A stretch of DNA of 64,000 nucleotides. Origin: Podospora bellae-mahoneyi. Taxonomy: Eukaryota > Ascomycota > Sordariomycetes > Sordariales > Podosporaceae. The stretch spans positions 1,302,001 through 1,366,000 of the forward strand of contig NC_085885.1 in the NCBI RefSeq assembly GCF_035222275.1, read 5' to 3'. Below, one piece after another: positions 1 through 11,730 of the stretch; positions within the stretch are counted from its first letter, which is position 1; each line of letters opens with the position of its first letter. The position numbers were made by a program, and so were the translations under genes. Under the pieces are notes generated by a model. The model was not told where the DNA came from, did not search any database, and saw only the letters and a list, made by a program, of their open reading frames with translations.

Positions 1-3000
1 GATGATGGTTCAGTCTTGTCAGATTCAAGATGAGAGAGCGGACAGTCCTCAACGGGCAGTTCATCCGGATCCATTGGCCGAGGTATGACGGTCGGTCGAG
101 GTCTGTGCCCTGCAGCAAGACCGGGCAAGGCCCGGATTGAACGGCAGTTCTCGAGAGAAGAAAAAAGGATGCAGGTGCAGCATGTGTGCAGCATGTGGAG
201 CGGGCAGCGAGGGCCACAAAGGAGGAGAGTCGTTGAAATGGCCAAGGTTAGTGAGGGTTTAGTGTAACGGTTTTTGACGTAGAGTTGGCAACTGGCCGGG
301 CGTTTTTGCTTGAGGTGGAGCATCTAAAGCTCGGCCCTCGTCTCATTGAGTGCGAGATGACGCCAGAGAGCGGCCCCTGCAGGCCGGGCCGGCGCACTTG
401 GGACGAACCCCCAGCCGCCCGTGGCACAGCGATAGGTTAGCCCCGCTACCCGCCGTTTGGGCTCAACGGGCCCCCATCAGGGCAGGCACCGGTAGCCGAC
501 CCCTCCGAGACATGAGTGAGCGGCAGGAGAATTCTTTTTTTCCTTTTCTTTTCTTTACATCCAACACTTTTCACTCATCTCTTCAACTGTCACTCTGTCC
601 CTATGGCATAGTCTGGGCATCCCAAAAATACTCTCCACTGCGCTGCGACTATCTGCGGAATTATGGGCCATGATCATGCTGCTGCAATGGCGGCGTATCT
701 AATCTAGTTGACATATGACATCCAGATCGCGGGATGGCTGTGCACGCCATTGATCCACCAGCACATGCAACACGACCGACCATTGAAAAGAACACGAAGA
801 CATTTTCATGCTTGATTGACGTGGTTGCACGTCGATCTCCAAGCGGCAGTCCCGACGAGATCGACACCCTAGGAATATCGTCAACGACAGGGCTTGGCAT
901 GGTGTTGCATGAACTTGGCTCTTCGTTGGTGTCAATATTCATTTCGATCGATATGTGGGCCGAGCATTCTTCTAGAAGGACAAAAGAACCACTATGCCGG
1001 GCCCTCCCCCAGTCGTGGTCCTACAGTATCACGGCATATCCGACACAGCAGGTCATTACTGTGTATGTTCCTTCTCAGTGAAGCCTCACCTATCTAGTGC
1101 TTGGGCTAGCGAGTGCGAACTCTTAGATCCAATAGTGAAGCAGCTAAGCTACCTAGGTGATAAAAGTGGCAGAGAAGGCCCTGACGTCAACTGTCGACAT
1201 ACTATCAGGTAGAACACCAGACATGTCATATCAAACACGAACAATTGCTTGCTTTTTGTGTCTTTTGGCACTTTCCGATTTCCACCTCGCTGGCACGATT
1301 CCATGATTGGGCAAGGATAAATCGGTTAAAATTGTTGACAGCAGCTTATGCACGTGGGGTTTTCTTTTACAGTGACATCCATCGTCGAAATCTGGTAGGT
1401 AGGGTGGGATGTACTTTCCAGGTTCTCTGCCAGGCTCGCTCTTGCCAGCAGCGGCCCTGTGGCACGACACCTCGACCGCCAGATCTGTTCTTTCCATGTT
1501 CGCTGCAACCTTCCCTTTCATTCTCTGGCGTCTACTCCAATTGGGGGCCGAAAACTCTTCACTTTCTTACCGTTGATTTTCAACTTTTATGTCGATTGTT
1601 CAACTGACAGTAAATCACCGTCGGATCTTTCATGCAATGCCTGACCACCTCCAGGACCCAGCCTGACCTGACCAGACCCAGACGGACCATATCCGACCAA
1701 CCAACATCCTGTCTTCGTGACTACTGACGCCCTCGCAGCATCAATGGCTGCGGATGACGGCATGTGAGTTATTATCACAGAAAAACACTCTTCCTGCGGA
1801 GGACCCATGGATTGGCAAGCTGGGCAGGTATAGGTGAGTGGATGCGGTCTTATCGCCCACATCTTGCATGGATCCAGATCTCGATAATACCACTTTGGGC
1901 AGTGAACTCCTTTTCCACTTGCTTCTTGGAGCTCTCGCAGCCGTTGGCTCGTGCCCAACCCGGAAGCAAGACATGGACCTCTTCTTTATTGTCCCTCGAC
2001 ACACTGTCACCTCCCTCACCCGTCCTCGGTGTTGAGAGTCGGCACTGTCGTTGCCCGATTTTATCACATGTCCACGCTAGCAACCCCGATAGCTCCGTAA
2101 GGGTTCCGGATCGTGGGGTCTGCCGGTTAGACCAGCGACCTCCTGCATCGGCGCATCTTGACAGAGTCTCCTAACCCAAGAACGAATAGCTCGAGCCCAC
2201 AGAAGCTACCGTTTAATCGGCTTGCTCCTTTTTCCACAACGGACGACGGTTGACACAGACCCCGGTCAAGCCCTGGGAGTGCAGGCCCGACTGTTGCGAG
2301 CGTGCATGGGATGGCCGCTTGTTGATTTCCCAGGTTGTCCATGGCTGCCACGCTCAAGGCCTCGAAAGAGCAACGGGGGCACCTTGCCGCAGGGCCGTGC
2401 GCATCGGCGCCCTTCACAGCAGCAACAGGCCACAGCTGCCTGTCTACTGCAGGTGCTAACCGTACCGAACGGCCTGCAGTTCCTAGCTCCAACGGACATG
2501 CACAGTGAGCCTTGTAGAACCATTCTTCACTGTCAGCATCGGGGCTGCTCGCACGATCGAAGCAGTCTCATCGCCCACAGCCAGCTCGGCTCCACTGACG
2601 TGCCATGGCGTTGCGGTGGATGTTGGCAAGGGGCCCAGCTTTGGCCTAGGCCTAGGTAGTACCAGCAGCATCCCTGAAGGTCGAACGGTTCCTTCGTCGT
2701 TCACCCACTCGCAGGGGGGCCACCACCCAAGAGATGCACGACCACCACCACATCAGATGAACCGCACAAGATGAGAGCGGCTTTGCTGCACTTGAACCAC
2801 GCAACCGCCGAAGATCAAACCACAGAATATCCTCCAGATGTTGTGTCCTTTCCTCGCAATCTGGTGGGAGGGCTAGGATGTCCCCCGGCACTCCGTTGAC
2901 CTTAATATCAGAACGTTAAGCATGTATCGACAAGTATCTTTGGACCCCTGCTTCAAGTACTTTGTACCGAACCACCCCCCTGCTGAAGAGCTAAACCGCC

Positions 3001-5200
3001 CCTTTCAACACCCCACTGGAGGGGCTTGGCTTTCTGTGGAGTGTGTTGTTGTTGTGGTTGTTGCGCTGCTGTTGCTGTCTTCTGCCGGGCCCTACGACAC
3101 AATCCTTTTGCAGCTAGCTACGGGCTCGGTCCTCGGGTACCTTGATGACCGGTCATCGCGGAGCATACCACGATGTTGGGTGGATATGGAGAGCTGGCCT
3201 GTGGGGGATAGGGAGGGTCCTTCCATGATGGAAAGAAATACCGATACAGATATATCACCACGATCAACAAAAACTTGGCGCTGAATATTCCATTTCGCGA
3301 TAACAGGCCATTATGTTGTGTATTCGAGCACCTTCCTGTGAGGTCCAGAGAAGGCTTACCAAGGATATCCAGACATGCACTATGCTTGAGGCTGGATGGA
3401 TTACCGGTAACCTGTGGCCGCTACCTACCTAGGTAGTATGGATGCAGAAGCCGCGGGCTGGGTGGCAGGGTTATACCCACAACTGACACCCCCCCCTTCA
3501 CCCCCGCGCACATTCTCTGGACCGGGCCGGGCTGGCTGATCCTGGACAACTGCCCCCTGGACGACTGGCTATGACCGTTGGAGATTGTCCATACCAGTAA
3601 CTGATCGACTAATAAGATCGAACCCAGTAGGCGCGCTTCCGCCCATACCTTACATCTCCCCAGATCTGCCCTCATCAGTAACATTGGCCTCCTCGTCGTC
3701 GTCTTGGATCGTGATCCTGAACGGAGCCGCACTGTTTCCTTCAGCCCCTTAGCACTCCCCTCAACAGGGTCATCGTTGCATCCATCCGCTTGTGACGGCA
3801 TCCTGCCCTCCAGAGTCATATTCGGCCTCTCCCGCCGCGGCTTATGTGGCTCAGGTCCTCTACCAAGAGACTCGGTCACACGTACAGCACCCTCACACGG
3901 TCTCCTGACAGCAACTCCTACTGGCTAGGACTAGTAAAAGGTCTCCGACCGGACACTCTGCACATCCGGCTCCTGCACATCAAGTCCCCCCTGTCCATCT
4001 CCTTGTTTTGAACAACAAACTTCTGCATTGGACCAGTCGAGGTGCGCTTGGCAGCAAGACAAGAATCGTGCAACTGCCTATTCACCACCCCTTGACTTGC
4101 TCTGGAGAGAGTGTCTTGAAGGGCACAGCTACCCGAAACGGATTCGTATCCTCCTACCAAGTCAGTACTCACCACGGGCTACCCGCGGCTACCCCCGCCT
4201 GAAGTTGACGCCAACAACCCTCCTCCTCTTCAGAGTCTTGGGAAGCTCAGTGGATATCCTGGCTGCGCTCTGTTGCAGGCGGTTGCTCAGTCACAGTGGG
4301 AACCCACATGCACGCCCACCCTTGAACCAAGAAATCATCACCCCCTCCAGCAGCAGATCACCTTCTGCCATCCAGCAAACACCATCAAACCCAGACACCC
4401 TGGTTTCCCGGCACCCCAAAGCTTGACTGAGCGGAGAAGGGGGTCTCACCGTCAGCCGTTCTTCCAGCATCAATCCCCACTGGTACCCGATCCCCCAGTC
4501 TGGCGAAGAGATTGCCACTCGTGTTCAGTTTGGCATCTCCTCTTCCATTGCGTGCGGACATTCAGCCCAAACTGGTGGCATCCCAGCTCTCCTCCTGCCC
4601 CCCTACTACCCCCCCTACCCTGGACTCACATCCTGCCATTCTCGTCCTTGCCTTGGCGCTTGGGCGTGCTTAACTTATCATTATATATCCCGGGAATTAG
4701 CTTCTTTGGAGAAGGTCAAGAGAGGGCTATTGACGGGGGAGAGGCTATTATTCTTGTTTGCGTGGATTCTCTGGGCACAGCACAACTATCATCTATTGGC
4801 CAGAGTTCAACTTCTTTTCTTTGGCACCCCTTCCCTCCCCCGCCGACCACCATTTCAACTCCGGTTGGATTTGATTTCCTTTCTCCTCTTCCTCGACCGC
4901 TCGGCACAGGTCTTCTCCCCACACAAACGTGCTTGACCATCGACGGCGGTCTCCCAAAGATCCATCTGTCAAGGTCATACTCGTTTACCGCCGGCCAGTT
5001 GACTACCTCGTCATCCCGCTTCGACTTCCTCCTTACCAACAAACTTGACGCACCTCAGACCGGAGCCATCGAACAGAAAGCGCATTCCAAACACAACCTG
5101 AGCCGAGTCCGCATGTGCACCACTCCCGATATCATCTGATACCACGACACATACTCGACCATTTACATTCTGTTCCCATAACGTGTCCTCAACAGTCATC
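1..5200. other. Gene-free region upstream of the first regulator gene
   Basis: I could not support any coding gene here on either strand. Open frames are short, mostly begin at non-ATG codons, and none matches a family I know. The last ~900 bases before the ATG at 5201 are C- and T-rich, as in many fungal promoters and 5' leaders, and stay open in one frame only because of that composition. Copies of the palindrome ACCTAGGT occur at 1151-1158 and 3427-3434. The stretch could hold the promoter and long 5' UTR of the regulator, or a non-coding transcript; the sequence does not decide. Confidence 0.55.
5113..5139 (+). promoter_or_regulatory. Possible uORF (8 codons) ahead of the Zn2Cys6 gene
   Basis: An ATG at 5113 opens an eight-codon frame that stops at 5139, 61 nt before the main ATG at 5201. 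If it lies within the transcript it could dampen translation of the regulator. The transcription start is not visible, so this is only a candidate. Confidence 0.3.
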
Positions 5201-7510
5201 ATGGGTGACTATCATTATCACCACTTTCTATCCTCCATGGCGGGTGTGGGTGGACAGCCTAACCAGAGTCCACTTGAAGGCCCCCCACAGATGTCTCACC
5301 AACCTCAGGTGTTGGCCATGGGAGGCCATGGCCCTCCAATGCCTAACCCATACCAAAGCCTGGGATACTTTACGGGATTCCCTGAGCCGATCATGTTCAA
5401 TGCGCCAAAGTCGCAAAGAAGCAGGCGCAAGTCAGCACCAGGCCTCGATCACATCAAACATCGACGCACAAGATCAGGCTGCTTTACATGTCGCAGCCGT
5501 CGAGTCAAGGTGGGTCTGAAGAGCAATTGGAAGTAACGTGTGGTGGTTAACATGGTTGTAGTGTGACGAAACACATCCGATCTGTGAAAGTGGGTAGCGA
5601 AAAGATGTGTCTAGCAGTAGCACGGTAGCTAACTTGCTCCAGGATGCCGAAAGGGGAAGAGAGAATGCCTCTATCCAGAACCGGCGCCGCCGAAAGGTTC
5701 TGGGGGTTCGTCCTCAAAAGAGTCTTCTTCAACTGCGCCAAGTCAACAGGCGAGCCCGACCTCTTCACGGGGCGACGACGATGACGACGACGACCGGGAT
5801 TCAAAGCTGGAGCCGATCATGGATGAAGATGAGGAAGAGCCGCAGAGCGCCACATCGACGACTGCGCCAATGTTTCCTTTGAGAAGATCGAGCACCACAT
5901 CCTCCTTTGGTTTACAGCGTGTCCCTACAGGGTACCGGTACGACTCGGAGACCCCGTCTTTTGATGGCAATAAGAGCTCTTCGCCCTTGTCGACGGGCAC
6001 GACGACCGCACAATCGCACCGTCCAGACTGGACGTTCTTACCACACGAGCTGCAGTTTTATCTCGGTTATTTCTACGACAATATCACGCACTACCACTAC
6101 GGGCTCATCAGCGACGCCGGTGACTTCTTCCGAACCACTCTGGTAGGGTTGGCGCTTCGAAATGAGGCTTTGCTGTATGCTATTGTGGCCTTTTCAGCAT
6201 ACCACCATGCGCTGCATAATCCCCATGGCAGGATCAACGAGTTCTTGCAGTATTACAACCACAGCGTCAAGAATCTTTTGGAGTGTCTAAAGAGGAAAGA
6301 AAAGTACAGTATCGCGACGCTTTTGACGATATTGCAGCTCGCAACAATCGAGGTATGTGAAGCTCCTCTCGACCGTGGGTGAGCCAGGATAACTAAACAC
6401 CAACCAGGAATATTTGGGTGACTGGGTCAACCTCATGGGCCATCAAAAGGCCGCCCTGGAGATCTTTACGCAGCTTTTTACTCCGCAGACAATCATGCAG
6501 TCACAGACAGGCCGGGCTGCACTGACTTGGTACGGTCGCTTTGATCTCTTCGTTGCCATCATGGGTAGCTTTGAAACGACGTTGCCTCGTGAATGGTACT
6601 TGGAGGCAGCAACATACCACGATTCGTGCGCGGCCGCCGAACCGGACAGTGTCTTCTGGAAGTTCGAAGCATGCTCTGCGAAGATGCAGCTTATTTCGAT
6701 GGAAATGGCTATGTTGTATGCCAGGAGGGTGAAGGAAGAGGTCACGGCAGAAGACTTCGCCGCAGAACATCAAAGATTGAGCAGATGTCTCAACGACTGG
6801 AAAAATGGATGGGATCCTGCTCTGGTGGACCCTTCCCATCTTGTTACGGACTTTTCAGGGAGCCACGCACCAGATCCGAACGACATTATCAACCCGTTCA
6901 CATCGGGAGCACTGTTTCAACCACCACTGTTCCCTTCGACGGTCTTGACAGCCAGCTACCATTCCATGAGCCTCTTGCACGACAGCCAGAGTGGCATCAG
7001 ACCAATAGGAGAAGCCAAAGACAAATTGAGGGAGCATGCCTACAAAATCTATCAGATCTTCGAGGCAGTTGAATTCTGGTCGCACAGCCCGCCGGGAGGG
7101 CTCATTGCGTTGCAGTCAGCTTTAGCTGTGGCAGCTCTCTATGTTCAGCGGGATCCACGCCATCAGATGTGGATCAGGAGGAAGTTTGTCTTACTGGAGG
7201 CGATGGGGTAAGCCCTTCTTTTTGGCCTCTGAGGGAATTTGACTGACGTTAACTTTGTGGCTATTACAGATACATTTTCCCTGCCACGATGCGTGTGCGA
7301 CTGGCCGAGCTTTTCGCAGACGACACCTGCACCAGATGGTGGCTGCCGAACGATGAGGGCTTTCCGCCCCTGCTACAAAATATCCGCGCATATGCCGACG
7401 AACGCAATGCCATGGCGGCGACTACCCAGAGAGACACGGTACAGCAGATTCGCCATGTGTTTTCGAGGATGAACATTAGAGAGGCCGCGAGAAAGGCGGC
7501 AGAAAACTAA
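5201..7510 (+). CDS. Zn2Cys6 transcription factor with Fungal_trans_2 domain (moc3-like)
   Basis: Nuclear DNA-binding regulator, 695 aa. Exons: 5201-5509, 5562-5589, 5643-6352, 6408-7207, 7270-7510. After splicing, residues 94-121 form a complete binuclear zinc cluster, CX2CX6CX6CX2CX6C, preceded by a basic stretch (KHRRTRSG). The cluster is split over three exons and its middle exon is only 28 nt. A low-complexity linker follows with Ser/Pro runs and seven consecutive Asp. From about residue 210 to the end the protein matches the helical Fungal_trans_2 type of regulatory region (phrases such as LPHELQFYLGYFYDNITHYH and ALRNEALLYAIVAFSAYHHA). Start: the first in-frame ATG, giving a Gly- and His-rich N-terminus; the frame upstream would need GTG. 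Relatives are often annotated moc3-like, but the target genes cannot be read from sequence. The family call is secure; the specific regulator is not. Confidence 0.9.
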
Positions 7511-9561
7511 CGGCCCGGTTATGGCGGCATGACAGCAACCTATGTTCGGCTCAATCAGGACGGTCTGACAGGCGGCTGGCAAATTGAGGGGACACTGGAG
7601 TATCAGCAACAACCTCGTCGCGACAACAATTGACGTTGCTCAAGGACGATGCGGCTCATGTCTGCCGGGCGGCCCGAATCCCTGGACAATTTCCTGGGAC
7701 CCGATCATGCGGTTCTGCGACGTCGAATATCGTTGCTAATGCAGGGGAAAAATTGCTTATCACAGCTGGCACCGCATTTGCCATTCTGAAACACCCCCTC
7801 GGCGTTAGGTGATGATGGTGCCTACTCAGCTCTCCTCCTTCCTCTTTCCCTCACACACCACCAACTGACCCCCAACGACACCCTGTCATGCAATCGGAAT
7901 CGGCAGGATACATTCAAATGGCATGCTGATCTTGTGACTCTCCTGGCGCCATGCGGGCGCCAATTCCTTCTAGGGAGCGGCGGCTGCTGTTGCATGATGC
8001 ATCATCATCCGAACTGGTGGTGTCTTGGCTTGGGTTTGACAGTCTTGGGGGAAAGGGAGACTGGACCTGTCACGCGGGAATAGGAGTGGAGGATGTCACT
8101 ACCATCGGAAGACGGGCGAGAAGCGTCAACCTCGGCGCTCTAGGACTGGATGCAAGACTTTTTTGTGTCTTCCCCTCACGACACGGCACGATCACGGGAC
8201 GATGTCTTCCGAGCCCCCGAGAACAGCTGGCTCTCACCTAATTCTGGCCTACATACCACCTTTCAACTTACATTTTTTTCACTTTGACTTTTTGTATTAC
8301 TGATATATATATCTTTGGGTTTTTGCACTTGGGTTGGCTGTCTTGTTATTTCTGGCTTTTGTCTTGCATTGGCCTTTTTTTTTTTCTCTTCAGATACTCC
8401 CCAGTGACTGGGGAAGGATCATACTATTTACTTTTTTGTTTATTTCAAGCACCAAATTTTTTGACATTTGTGAGCACATAATTTTTATTTTCTGAAAGTT
8501 TCATTTTTTTTTTCTATTTGAAGTGGTTGGATTATGGGGACGGAACCAGCGGCAGCGTCATAATCATCAACGAGGACTGGCAGGAAAACAACAGAGAGAG
8601 AGAGAGATGGAAGTTTAGGGAACCGACAACACAAACTCCTAATGTACATGTATGTGCGTGGGTGTGTGTACGAAAAGAAGACCTAGTGCGACAAACCAAA
8701 CAGTGCGAAATGATACCCTGGGTTTTCTCTTTTTTTCTTTTTCCGGAGCGGGCGGAAGAAACTAAAAGTTGGGAGAGAGACTATACAATGTATTAGTACG
8801 ACGACGATTTCGGTAACTGGTGTCTGGAGGTTTTTGGTGTGTGCATAGCATAGCATGGGTATGGATGGGCTTGAGAAAAGGGGGTTGGTGGTGTCTTTGC
8901 TTGTGTGTTGTGTGTTGTGTGTGGGAGCTGATGGGGCAGATCAGGGGAGTAGATTTGTATCTCAAGGGCGGGGGGAAGGGATAGGTGATGCTAGAATAGG
9001 AATGGAGGTGTGGGGGGTTAATAGGGGTTTGGTATATATAAAAGATCGTGAGCCTGGGAATAAAGAAATGGGTTTTTGGCGGAGAAGGGTTTTAGTGTTT
9101 AATTTTTATACTTCTTTGTAGAGTACTTGTTTCTGTTTACAAACGGATTTGGATACACAAAACTGCTTTCTTGGGCTTTCCACTATGTGCCTATTGCTGT
9201 TCATCAAAACAGCAATGCACAAAGATCAAAGACAACAAACAACCTGTTTACAGGATAATACTGTGATATATTCATCTACGCTTACAAAGGATGTTTAACC
9301 ACCCCAAAAACATTCCTACAAAACAACGCTATACCTCCTTCTTTCCTCACCTAGGACTAGCATTTATAAACCTCGACTCAAGATCTATGAACTCCAGCGA
9401 CGCATTATCCCCCCGGCCCCCCGCTTATAAGACCCAGAAGACCCAGAAGGCCCAGAAGAACCCCGAAGATAGGTCTTTTGGTCCAGCCTCGTCTTTGGCT
9501 TCTTCTCCTTCGTCTCTGGCTTCTCCTTCTCCTTCTTGTAGCTCCCTGCAGAGTAAGTCTC
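7511..9561. other. Intergenic region between the regulator and MOB3 (convergent)
   Basis: Two genes converge here, so the interval holds two 3' UTRs and terminators. It has T-rich stretches near 8270-8520 and a short GA run near 8594-8606. A 96-codon ATG frame at 7951-8241 has no recognisable content. No gene is supported. Confidence 0.5.
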
Positions 9562-11211
9562 CTAATCCAGCTCCTTTACCGGCTTGTCCTCCTCTTCTTC
9601 CCTCTTCTTATCTTTACCCTCTCCTGTTGCCGCAGCAGGGGCGGTTTCCTCAATCTCAACCTCCTCCTCCGCCCCGCCACCAACGACAGTAACGTCATCA
9701 ACTTCCCCATCTGTCTCCTCCTCCTCCTCTTCTTCTTCTTGAGCATCCTTAGCGCCACCCTGCCCCTCCTCGATACGCTTCCCCTTATCATCTCCCTTTT
9801 TCTCCTCCCCCTCCAATTTCTTGTCCTCCTCCGGCGGTGAAGCCAAAACCTCCTTCGCAGTAGCACTAACACCAGAATAGCTCTCCGGCTCGTCCGCAAA
9901 ATTTTCTTCGAGTTTCTTCTCCTCCGCCTTTGTCGTTTTAGGAGGGGGAATAACACTCCCCGACCTAACCGGCTCCTTCAACACCTCCACAATAACCGGA
10001 ATCTCCCCCTCCGGACCCCCCTCCTCCTCCTCCTCCTCCGGTCGTCCCGCCTCCACCACAGTTCCCGTCTCGCTCACCCCCGAAGATATGCTCATCACGC
10101 TCAACCTCCTTGAAAGCTCAGCATGACCCCCAGGGCTGTCATCTTCGTCCGCTTCAGGAACAGGCATGATAAAGCTCCCCGTGGACGGGCTAGACTTGAT
10201 ATGTCTCCGGGTATTGGTCCTACTCAACCCCGGATCCTCCCCGCTCAGCTCCGCCACCCTCGGAGGCGGTTTCGCAATCGTTATCCCGCCCTGTCTCTTC
10301 CCCCCTCCTGCTGTCTTTTCCTCTTCCTCCCCAGCAATCGGCAGCCCTTCCGCCTCGGGCGGCAGCTTGTAGTTCTCCGCCGGCAAAAGATCGTAAACAT
10401 CACAGACCGTCTTGAAAAAAACATACAGCCCCGTCTCCCCCTCCACCTTCCAAAACACCTGCCTGTGCTGAAACCAACCATGGGCAAAAATCCTGTGCAG
10501 CCGTCTAAAGACATTGACCAAATTCTTCACCGCTTGGTTCTTGTCGTGACTGTCAACCACAAACCTGCTGGGGAAGATCTTGGGGTTGGTAACGACATTG
10601 GCCGCCCAGTCAAGCGTGTGGCAGCAGTAATCAATCGCGCAGCAGGACTTTGGCGCGTCGTGCACCGCGCACAGAAACTGCCATTCTGAAGCGCGCATCT
10701 CTGGGCATGTCTGGGCGGAACAAGGCGGGGTGTCGAAGAGGAACTGGACGATGAGTTTGTTGCAGTGGGCTACGAGAAAGCGGCATAGTTCGTAGAGCCA
10801 GAGGGTTTTGTCGATTCCTGGGGGCGGGGTGGCGAGGAGGAGGGCGGTGGTGCGGGTTATGGGGCTGGTGTTAGAGGAGGAGTGGTGGTAGTGGAGGGCT
10901 GAGAGGTGTTCTTGGAGTTGGAAGGCCGAGTCAAGCTGGGGATGGGGTTAGTTATTTGGGGAGGGACAGGGGAGGGGGGGGGGGGGGGAAGAAGGGAAAC
11001 AAACTTCTTGGAGGGGAACAAGAGGGGGACCAGCGTGCATGTCGGCTGCTTTGGTGCCGGGGTGGATGCGCCGTTTGGAGTTTGCGTCGAGGGCGGTTTG
11101 TTCTATTGGGGGAGGATGGTGGGCGCCCATCATGGGGGATTTGGGACCTATTTGGATCTCGGCTGGAGGTGGTGGGCTGGGGAGACGAGGGGAGTTTGGG
11201 GCGAGGGACAT
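9562..11211 (-). CDS. mob3: MOB3/phocein-family protein (STRIPAK complex)
   Basis: Mob-family adaptor, 526 aa, two exons on the minus strand: 11211-11005 and 10935-9562. The order of features follows phocein (MOB4): the N-terminal PGTKA motif (residues 51-55), then a helical Mob core with LDSAFQLQEHL, then the zinc-binding ligands C141 and C146 (CX4C) and H221 and H226 (HX4H). The phrases FPSR and RIFAHGWFQHRQVF are diagnostic. In Sordaria and Neurospora the phocein homologue belongs to the STRIPAK complex, needed for hyphal fusion and fruiting-body development. Residues ~280-526 are a long, Glu- and Pro-rich, apparently disordered tail that animal phocein (~225 aa) lacks. Start: ATG in the context ACAACCATG. 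The donor is the weaker GTTTGT, but the 69-nt intron has a TAACTAAC branch site and restores the Mob consensus exactly. It is divergent from the ZNG1-type gene. Confidence 0.92.
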
Positions 11212-11730
11212 GGTTGTTTTGTCCTCGAGGCTCGAGTGGGTGGGTGGTTTGTTGACTTTGGTCTTTGTCGGCCGCGCACGCGGATGCCTGCTTTGTAGAG
11301 ATGGTTGACTGTGGTTGACAATATCGATGGTTGATGCAGAATCGACGACTCGACCAAGAGATGCTGGGGTGATGTTTGGGTAAACTCGGGCCGGGGGTTT
11401 TGTGAAGCTGGAAAATATGGACCGACGTCGTTGCCCGATATCATTCTAGAAGTTAATGCTGTCCCGGCGGCGCTTACCAGCTTCTGGGGGCCCAAGCTCC
11501 CTGAACCGGGGATCCCTGTTGTGCCCTTACGTAACGTGCCAAGCCCAGATCCAAATCTGGGATTCCAAGTTGCCTGCCCCGCCATTGATCGAAGCATTGC
11601 TCCAGGACATGTGCGCCCTTGCAGATACATCATCAGCTTGACTATCTTGACCCGTTCAAAGAGGACAGACAGAGGATACCAAAACTCAACACTTTCTCTT
11701 TATACAATTGACGAAATAACGACGGCTTAA
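11212..11730. promoter_or_regulatory. Divergent promoter region MOB3 / ZNG1-type GTPase
   Basis: A 519-bp interval between two start codons pointing away from each other, so both promoters must lie here. No specific factor site stands out. Confidence 0.5.

Noticed and set aside
4273-5139. 288-codon open frame just upstream of the first regulator
   Set aside because: It begins at TTG, not ATG, lies in C/T-rich leader-like DNA and has no recognisable domain; it overlaps a probable 5' UTR.
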